In this document: positions 58,663-64,000 of the stretch, piece by piece
Layout of the letters: each line of letters starts with the position of its first letter
Numbering within the stretch: the stretch's first letter is position 1
Assembly (NCBI GenBank): GCA_016214845.1
Contig: JACRMS010000027.1
Coordinates: 1-64,000 of the forward strand
Source of the DNA: Nitrospirota bacterium
GTDB lineage: Bacteria > Nitrospirota > Thermodesulfovibrionia > UBA6902
Reading direction: 5' to 3'
Length of the DNA: 64,000 nucleotides
Program-made: the position numbers and the translations under genes
Notes under the pieces: model-generated
Told to the model about the DNA's origin: nothing
Seen by the model: only the letters and a program-made list of their open reading frames with translations
The model's database searches: none

Positions 58663-60792
58663 ATGGACAAGGCCAAAAACCTCACCCAAAAAAAAGGTCC
58701 TGATCACACCCCGCCGGTAACAAAAGACACCCCTGTTCAGTTTCTTAAAGGCGTTGGCCCCGCGCGCGCCAAACTTCTGAAACGTCTTGGCATCGTATCT
58801 CTTGAGGACATGCTTTTCTATTTCCCGTGGCGTTATGAAGACAGGAAGAACCTGAAGAAGATAAACGAGCTGGGTTACGGGAAGGTCGAGACGGCCCTGT
58901 GCGAAGTTGTGTCCGCGGAAGTTGTCACCACTCCGAGGAGGCGGATGAATATCTTTGAGATCACCGTCACCGACAAAACCGGCTTTCTGAAATCCAAGTG
59001 GTTTAACCAGCCTTATCTTGAGAGATATTTTAAAAAGGGGCAGAAGGTCATTTTATGCGGCATGGTGAAGGGCAACCCGTACGCGCGGTTCGGACTTGAG
59101 ATGGAAAATCCCGACTTCGAGCTGGTCGGCGATGATGATACCTTTATCCACACGTCAAGGATCGTGCCCGTATACAAAGCCACCGAAGGCATTTCCCCGA
59201 AACAGATCAGGACGCTTATGTTCAATGCGGTAACCAATTATTCATCCCTGATAAGTGATTATTTGCCGGCAGAAGTCCTGGATAGAAACAGTCTGAAACC
59301 CTTGCAATGGGCTGTGAAGGAAACCCATTTTCCTGAAGAGTCCACCGACGTAAACGTGTTGAATGACGCCTCAAGCCCAGCGCACAAGCGCCTGGCGTTT
59401 GACGAGTTTTTTCTGCTTGAACTCGGGCTCGCTCTTTTGAAAAAAAGAGAGGCGCTGGAGCAGGGGATAAGTTTTAAGGTCGAAGATCATCTGGTGAAAA
59501 AATTTCTCAGCTCGCTTCCCTTTGAACTGACAGGCGCGCAGAAAAGGGTGATCGACGGGATAATGTCGGACATGCGGCGTCCCCTGCCGATGAACAGGCT
59601 CGTTCACGGTGACGTGGGCTGCGGCAAGACCGTTGTCGCGCTTGTGTCAATGCTCATTGCCGTTGAAAACGGTTACCAGGCGTGCCTGATGGCCCCCACC
59701 GAACTTCTCGCCGAACAGCACTTTATTAATATTCATAAAATGATCGAGACCCTCGGGCTGAAAGTTGTGCTCCTGACATCAAGCAGCAAGGGAAAGCCGG
59801 TTGATGATATTTCTCAGGGGGCCGCGCAGATCATCATAGGCACTCATGCAGTCATACAGGAAAGCGTGACGTTCAAAAATCTCGGCCTTGCGATAATTGA
59901 TGAGCAGCACAAATTTGGCGTTGTCCAGAGGGCGAACATCAGGCGCAAGGGATTTAATCCCGATATACTCATCATGACCGCGACCCCTATACCGAGGACA
60001 CTGGCGTTGACACTTTACGGAGACCTCGATATATCCATAATCGACGAACTTCCAAGAGGCAGGAGGCCGGTCATAACGAAGGTGTTTTTCCCATCGCAGA
60101 GGGACAGGATACATTCGCTTATCAAGGAAGAACTGTCCAAAGGGAGACAGGTGTACATTGTATATCCGCTCATTGAAGAATCTGAAAAGCTTGACCTCAA
60201 GTCTGCCATTGAAGGCTTTGAGGCGTTTAAAAGAATCTATCCTGAAAAGGAGATCGGGCTGGTCCACGGCAAGATGCACCATGACGAAAGAGAAGCTGTT
60301 ATGGCGCAATTCAAGTCAGGAAATATTGACATGCTTATCGCCACGACGGTCATCGAGGTAGGCATAGACGTGCCGAACGCGTCCCTGATGCTTATCGTGC
60401 ACTCGGAGAGATTCGGGCTTGCGCAGCTTCACCAGTTAAGGGGAAGAATAGGACGCGGCGGTTACGACTCTTACTGCCTGCTCATGGCTTATCCGCCTTT
60501 AAGCGAAGAGGCGAAAAGACGCCTCAAGGCAATGGAGTCTACAAGCGACGGCTTTAAGATCGCTGAAGAAGATCTGGCCATTCGCGGGCCCGGCGATTTC
60601 TTCGGCACCCGCCAGTCTGGAATCCCCGATCTGAAGATCGCCAATATTGTAAGGGATATTGCCGTGCTTGAGGCTGCCAGAAAAGAAGCCTTTGCCTTTA
60701 TTGAAGCTCAGCCGGATATGAATAAATATCCTTTACTGAAAGAAACGCTGCATAAAAAGTGGATGGGGAGATTAGAATTAGTTAAGAGTTGA
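58663..60792 (+). CDS. recG: ATP-dependent DNA helicase RecG
   Basis: A 709-residue superfamily-2 helicase that remodels stalled forks. N-terminal wedge/OB domain (VQFLKGVGPARAKLLKRLGI, DKTGFLKSKWFNQPYLERYF), Walker A GDVGCGKTVVALVSML (about 322-337), DEQH box IDEQHKFGVVQRANIRRKG, helicase C domain with ATTVIEVGIDVPNASLMLI and QLHQLRGRIGRGGYDSYCLL. The extra N-terminal 20 residues are hydrophilic. Length is normal. Confidence 0.95.
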   Translation: MDKAKNLTQKKGPDHTPPVTKDTPVQFLKGVGPARAKLLKRLGIVSLEDMLFYFPWRYEDRKNLKKINELGYGKVETALCEVVSAEVVTTPRRRMNIFEITVTDKTGFLKSKWFNQPYLERYFKKGQKVILCGMVKGNPYARFGLEMENPDFELVGDDDTFIHTSRIVPVYKATEGISPKQIRTLMFNAVTNYSSLISDYLPAEVLDRNSLKPLQWAVKETHFPEESTDVNVLNDASSPAHKRLAFDEFFLLELGLALLKKREALEQGISFKVEDHLVKKFLSSLPFELTGAQKRVIDGIMSDMRRPLPMNRLVHGDVGCGKTVVALVSMLIAVENGYQACLMAPTELLAEQHFINIHKMIETLGLKVVLLTSSSKGKPVDDISQGAAQIIIGTHAVIQESVTFKNLGLAIIDEQHKFGVVQRANIRRKGFNPDILIMTATPIPRTLALTLYGDLDISIIDELPRGRRPVITKVFFPSQRDRIHSLIKEELSKGRQVYIVYPLIEESEKLDLKSAIEGFEAFKRIYPEKEIGLVHGKMHHDEREAVMAQFKSGNIDMLIATTVIEVGIDVPNASLMLIVHSERFGLAQLHQLRGRIGRGGYDSYCLLMAYPPLSEEAKRRLKAMESTSDGFKIAEEDLAIRGPGDFFGTRQSGIPDLKIANIVRDIAVLEAARKEAFAFIEAQPDMNKYPLLKETLHKKWMGRLELVKS

Positions 60793-60822
60793 GAGTTTGG
60801 AGTTTTGAGGTTAGAATATAAA

Positions 60823-60841
60823 CGGCATTGCATCAATGCCG
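60823..60841. repeat. CGGCATTGCATCAATGCCG palindrome after recG
   Basis: Arms CGGCATTG and CAATGCCG with a CAT loop. It follows an AAGAGTTGAGAGTTTGGAG low-complexity tract (60783-60812) and precedes the AGGAGGTTT ribosome site of the next gene. Confidence 0.6.
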
Positions 60842-60861
60842 ACTCTTAATCAGGAGGTTTG

Positions 60862-61176
60862 ATGATAGACAGGATACGGAGGAATTTAAACAAGGGGCTG
60901 GACCAGGTCAAATGGGTCGCTACGTTCCTTGCCGAGCGGACCAAGGCCGAGACGGAGATCGCGAAGCTCCTCTTTGAGAGCACAAAGATCGAGGGCAAGA
61001 TCGACGACCTGTACAGGGACATCGGAAAGAGGGTGACGGAGTTGAAAGAAAAAGGCGAGAGATCCGTATGGAAGGATTTTATAATCCAGCAGGCGCTCGA
61101 TGAGGTAAAGCACCTGAAAGAGGCAGCGGAAGACTACAAAAACCAGGCCAATAATTTGACCAAGCTCCCTGAATGA
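60862..61176 (+). CDS. Coiled-coil protein of unknown function
   Basis: A 104-residue, strongly helical protein (MIDRIRRNLNKGLDQVKWVA, FLAERTKAETEIAKLLFEST, AAEDYKNQANNLTKLPE). It has no TM, Cys or catalytic motif. ATG 60862 is preferred over TTG 60859; AGGAGGTTTG precedes both. It ends over the prepilin peptidase start (ATGA). It could be a pilus-associated or cell-envelope helper, which is only context. Confidence 0.65.
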   Translation: MIDRIRRNLNKGLDQVKWVATFLAERTKAETEIAKLLFESTKIEGKIDDLYRDIGKRVTELKEKGERSVWKDFIIQQALDEVKHLKEAAEDYKNQANNLTKLPE

Positions 61177-61964
61177 TACCCTATATTTTCATCTTCATCC
61201 TCGGCGCGGTGATCGGCTCTTTTCTCAACGTGTGCATCTACCGCATACCGCAGGGCCTGTCAATTGTAAGCCCTGCTTCCAGATGCCCCTCATGCGGCGC
61301 GCCGATAAAGTTTTACGACAACATCCCCATGTTAAGTTATATGCTGCTTGCGGGAAGGTGCAGGTCCTGCAAGGCGAAGTTTTCGGCCCGGTATCCTTTT
61401 GTGGAATTTCTCAACGCCGCCCTGTACGTTATCGCGCTGAACAGGTTCGGCATTGATCCCCCGTGGGTCTTACTGGTCTACTGCATATTTATTTCGTCTC
61501 TGGTAGTGATAATTTTTATCGATATTGACCATCAGATAATCCCTAACAGCATCACCCTGCCCGGCATCCCTCTTGCGGTTATTTTAGGGTCCATAATATT
61601 GCCTGACCCGTTTTTCCGAAGCCAGATGCTTGGCATCAAATCATCAGTAATAGGCTGTCTTGCGGGCGGAGGTTCTTTTTACCTCATAGCGGTGACCGGC
61701 AAGGCGTTACTGAAAAAGGACGCGATGGGAGGCGGGGACATAAAGATGATGGCGATGGTCGGCGGACTGCTTGGATGGAAGGGCGTGATCCTCACGACCT
61801 TTATGGGAAGCCTGTTGGGTTCTATTGTCGGAGTTTCTCTAATAGCACTGAAAGGAAGAGAGTGGGGATCGAGAATTCCATTCGGCCCGTACCTCGCCGC
61901 AGGAGCGCTTGTCAGCCTTTTCTACGGGCAGGAAATTTTGATGTGGTATCTGTATGCAGGATAA
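61173..61964 (+). CDS. pilD: Prepilin peptidase / type IV leader peptidase
   Basis: A 263-residue polytopic aspartyl protease. The zinc-like Cys cluster is CPSCGAPIKFYDNIP with GRCRSCKAKFSARYPFVE. The catalytic aspartates lie in IDIDHQIIPNSI and the GGGDIKMMAMVGGLLG motif. An N-terminal TM helix precedes the Cys domain. It cleaves and may methylate prepilins such as those at 24929 and 26670. The ATG overlaps the preceding stop by 4 bases; its end overlaps the kinase start by 11. Confidence 0.94.
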   Translation: MIPYIFIFILGAVIGSFLNVCIYRIPQGLSIVSPASRCPSCGAPIKFYDNIPMLSYMLLAGRCRSCKAKFSARYPFVEFLNAALYVIALNRFGIDPPWVLLVYCIFISSLVVIIFIDIDHQIIPNSITLPGIPLAVILGSIILPDPFFRSQMLGIKSSVIGCLAGGGSFYLIAVTGKALLKKDAMGGGDIKMMAMVGGLLGWKGVILTTFMGSLLGSIVGVSLIALKGREWGSRIPFGPYLAAGALVSLFYGQEILMWYLYAG

Positions 61965-63204
61965 TTTTCTGAAAACTCTGACACTGTTTTTGTCTGCCTT
62001 TACCGGGCTTACGCTCCTGATTCTTTTCATAACGATCTACTTTTTTAAAAAGAAAAAGACGCTTAAACAGGATGAAGATATTAAAGAACATTCGGAAGTC
62101 GGTTTTGTTGTGGATACGTTTCATGAGCTGGTCGGGAAACTGAAGGAAAAGGAAAACGAGCTTCAGAGGCTGAAGGCATTCGCGGAAGATAAGGCGGTCA
62201 GCATCGAGGCGTATAACGAGAATATCCTTCAAAGCGTCCCAAGCGGTGTGATCAGCATTGATAACGACATGAGGATTAAAAGTATAAATCAATCCGCTGA
62301 ACGCATACTGGGAATAAACGCGAGAGAGGTGATCGACAGGAACTGCATCGAGGTATTGAGCGAACCGTTGGTTACTCTCATGAAAGAGGGCAGGACGGTT
62401 TCAAGAGATGAGTATCCATATATTACCGGCGATAAAAGACACATATGGCTCGGCATCACCGCGTCGGAATTAAAAAATGCCGCAGGGGAAAAGATCGGCG
62501 GCATCTTCGTCTTCACTGACCTGACGGACATAAAGTCGCTTCAGGCGCAGGTGGAATTAAAGGAAAGGCTCAGCCAGCTTGGAGAGATGTCGGCGGGGAT
62601 CTCTCATGAATTAAGAAATTCGATGGCCGTGATCTCAGGCTATGCCAAACTGTTAGGCAAAAAAACAGAGCCGGCAAACATTCCCACAGTTAATGCGATT
62701 ACTGAAGAGATAAAGAGCATGGACAGGATCATCTCCGAGCTACTTGCATTCGCGAAGCCTACGGTTTTAAGCAGGGAGGAAGTGGATTTAAATGAATTGA
62801 TAAGAGAAACGGCTGAGTCTGTTTTGACCGGAAATGATGCGGTCAAGTTTTCAATAAATTCTGAAGGTCCTGTATCAATAAAAGCTGACATGGTGCTCCT
62901 GAGACAGGCGCTGTCAAACCTTTTTATCAACGCGGCTGAGGCCATGCCTGGAGGCGGCAGCATTGATGCAGACTTGAGACTGATACAAAATAAAATTGAG
63001 ATAAGGATCAAAGATTCAGGCTGCGGCATTCCCGAGGAGATCAGGCGGAAGATATTCCTTCCATTTTATACTACAAAGCAGAAAGGTTTCGGCCTCGGGC
63101 TTGCGTTGGTGCAAAAGATCATTGTCTCCCACGGCGGCGCCATCGAAGCGGAAAGCAAAGAGGGCGATGGCGCTGTATTCACCATCACCCTTCCTCTTGG
63201 TTAG
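61954..63204 (+). CDS. PAS sensor histidine kinase (NtrB/PilS-like)
   Basis: A 416-residue membrane kinase. One or two TM helices at the N-terminus (LFLSAFTGLTLLILFITIYF), a coiled region, a PAS domain at about residues 85-190 (VPSGVISIDNDMRIKSINQS), a dimerisation domain with H in MSAGISHELRNSMAVISGYA, then ATPase boxes N (LSNLFINAAEAMPGG), G1 (IKDSGCGIPEEI) and G2 (GFGLGLALVQKIIV). Such kinases often control sigma-54-dependent or pilus genes. The start overlaps pilD. The cognate response regulator is not in the window. Confidence 0.9.
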   Translation: MQDNFLKTLTLFLSAFTGLTLLILFITIYFFKKKKTLKQDEDIKEHSEVGFVVDTFHELVGKLKEKENELQRLKAFAEDKAVSIEAYNENILQSVPSGVISIDNDMRIKSINQSAERILGINAREVIDRNCIEVLSEPLVTLMKEGRTVSRDEYPYITGDKRHIWLGITASELKNAAGEKIGGIFVFTDLTDIKSLQAQVELKERLSQLGEMSAGISHELRNSMAVISGYAKLLGKKTEPANIPTVNAITEEIKSMDRIISELLAFAKPTVLSREEVDLNELIRETAESVLTGNDAVKFSINSEGPVSIKADMVLLRQALSNLFINAAEAMPGGGSIDADLRLIQNKIEIRIKDSGCGIPEEIRRKIFLPFYTTKQKGFGLGLALVQKIIVSHGGAIEAESKEGDGAVFTITLPLG

Positions 63205-63220
63205 GCGCTGAAATGAAAAT

Positions 63221-64000
63221 TTAAAAAGCCGCTACGCCCCACGGGCACATTCCCCTGAAAGGTGTCGCTCCGGGAACAGCGATTGTATCAGTTACGGTAT
63301 TGGTAGCGGTATCAATGACCGATATGCTGTTGCCGCTGCAGTTGGAAACATATGCCTTGCCATCCGCAAGGGCTATGGATATCGGCTCCGCTCCGACTTT
63401 CACTGTGGCCTCCACAGTATCATTCATTGTGTTGACCACTGATACAGTGTTGCTTCCCCTGTTGGCTACATAAGCCTTGTGCCTGTTGGAATCCACTGTG
63501 ACGTTATACGGGGTACTGCCAACTTTTACTTTTGCTACTACCTTTTTGGCAGTGGTATCGATCACAGGCATTACGTCGATCTTGTCGCCTACCGCGTAAA
63601 CTTTGTTTAGCACGGTATCAATTCCTACCCCGACGAAGCTGTCGGTGTTTTCAAGATTATCTACCGACCCGATCATTTTTTTATCATTGAGGTCAAGGAT
63701 CGAGAGGGTGGCGTTGTGACAGTTCACGACATACGCCTTTTGATTAGCGACATCCAGCGCTACATTGAATGCCCCGATCCCCGGAGCCACGTCTGTCTGA
63801 ATTAAGCCGCCCGGCATGCTGAGGATCCCGTCCAGTGTTGAGATCAGAACATTGACTCCGTTGCCGATAGGGCTGGTTACATAGAGAAACATGACAGGGA
63901 AATTTTTTACCCATTGGTTAAGGTCGATGTTGTGTATGTTCGGGTCAAGGGCCGGGTACCAGGGATATGTCCCGACCTCTATCGTGCCTATCACCGTGTG
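63221..64000 (-). CDS. YVTN-type beta-propeller protein, 5'-truncated by the window
   Basis: The frame stays open to base 64000, so about 259 C-terminal residues are seen. Repeats of the YVTN/NHL type: YNVTVDSNRHKAYVANRGSN and TVSVVNTMNDTVEATVKVG, then ISIALADGKAYVSNCSGNSI and SVIDTATNTVTDTIAVPG. It ends RGMCPWGVAAF. These secreted propellers often bind ligands or serve as surface-layer or adhesion proteins. Its N-terminal signal cannot be judged. Confidence 0.75.
   Translation of the reverse strand, partial: HTVIGTIEVGTYPWYPALDPNIHNIDLNQWVKNFPVMFLYVTSPIGNGVNVLISTLDGILSMPGGLIQTDVAPGIGAFNVALDVANQKAYVVNCHNATLSILDLNDKKMIGSVDNLENTDSFVGVGIDTVLNKVYAVGDKIDVMPVIDTTAKKVVAKVKVGSTPYNVTVDSNRHKAYVANRGSNTVSVVNTMNDTVEATVKVGAEPISIALADGKAYVSNCSGNSISVIDTATNTVTDTIAVPGATPFRGMCPWGVAAF

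Noticed and set aside
59779-60309. A 176-codon frame antisense to recG
   Set aside because: Entirely opposite a conserved recG; no protein features.

Overview
This window is a bacterial chromosome segment of about 64 kb with mixed gene orientation. It carries mostly core genes plus one accessory stretch at about 43.0-48.6 kb. Several signs point to an anaerobic or microaerophilic Gram-negative bacterium close to Nitrospirota (Thermodesulfovibrionia-like) or the deltaproteobacterial lineages. These are RNase Y, IhfA- and IhfB-like proteins in proteobacterial-style synteny (rpsA-ihfB; ihfA-merR-tRNA-Pro), a Re-citrate/homocitrate-synthase-like enzyme beside an isocitrate-dehydrogenase-like enzyme, a tetraheme cytochrome, a cytosolic molybdoenzyme, type IV pilus parts and an outer-membrane barrel. 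No rRNA or marker phylogeny is available here, so this placement is tentative.

Layout. 0-0.15 kb: tail of an integron-type tyrosine recombinase. 0.2-6.7 kb (minus strand): polysaccharide or glycan cluster with two family-2 glycosyltransferases (one CslA/BcsA-like), a GT-C membrane transferase, a TPR protein and an outer-membrane beta-barrel. 7.0-10.6 kb: ArsR-type regulator and a molybdopterin oxidoreductase fused to its four-cluster ferredoxin subunit. 10.7-20.9 kb: operon-like run pheA-hisC-tyrA-aroA-(anchored hypothetical)-cmk-plsC-ispH-rpsA-sppA-ihfB-like. 21.2-24.9 kb: cobA-hemD fusion and RNase R. 24.9-27.3 kb: two pilin-like genes and a small membrane protein. 27.5-30.3 kb: folP and ftsH. 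30.4-34.1 kb: citrate/homocitrate-synthase-like gene, isocitrate-dehydrogenase-like gene, CorC-type protein. 34.1-36.2 kb: tetraheme cytochrome, zinc-ribbon protein, tatC-tatA. 36.4-41.5 kb: dapA, a likely 6S RNA, rarA, rny, ymdB. 41.7-42.9 kb: HU and a PilF-like lipoprotein. 43.1-48.6 kb: small unknowns, a channel-like protein, a STAS-like/wHTH protein, a restriction-modification pair, a 57-residue protein and an AT-rich Rsm22-like protein. 48.7-55.6 kb: DinG-like helicase, DUF1284, SixA, RmuC, O-methyltransferase, dGTPase. 55.7-60.8 kb: ihfA-like, MerR, tRNA-Pro(GGG), small lipoprotein, rimP-nusA, recG. 60.9-64 kb: coiled-coil protein, prepilin peptidase, PAS histidine kinase, and a truncated beta-propeller.

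The strongest pattern outside ordinary genes is a set of short palindromic or low-complexity repeat families. They fill intergenic gaps and also lie inside reading frames without breaking them. The DinG-like helicase carries three different families. aroA and cobA-hemD each carry one as an in-frame linker insert. The large pseudopilin leader and the C-termini of the DNA methyltransferase and the Rsm22-like protein are also written in repeat sequence. This resembles the Rickettsia palindromic elements known for in-frame protein insertions, but here several unrelated families do it at once.

Other points worth attention: an Asp in place of the first Cys of the FS0 cluster in the molybdoenzyme; a palindromic operator over the arsR start codon; a synthase/TPR/barrel trio reminiscent of synthase-dependent exopolysaccharide export; a K+-channel-like protein with an altered selectivity filter; a consensus promoter with an embedded palindrome before the ihfA-like gene; and an A9 homopolymer frameshift at the start of the TPR gene.
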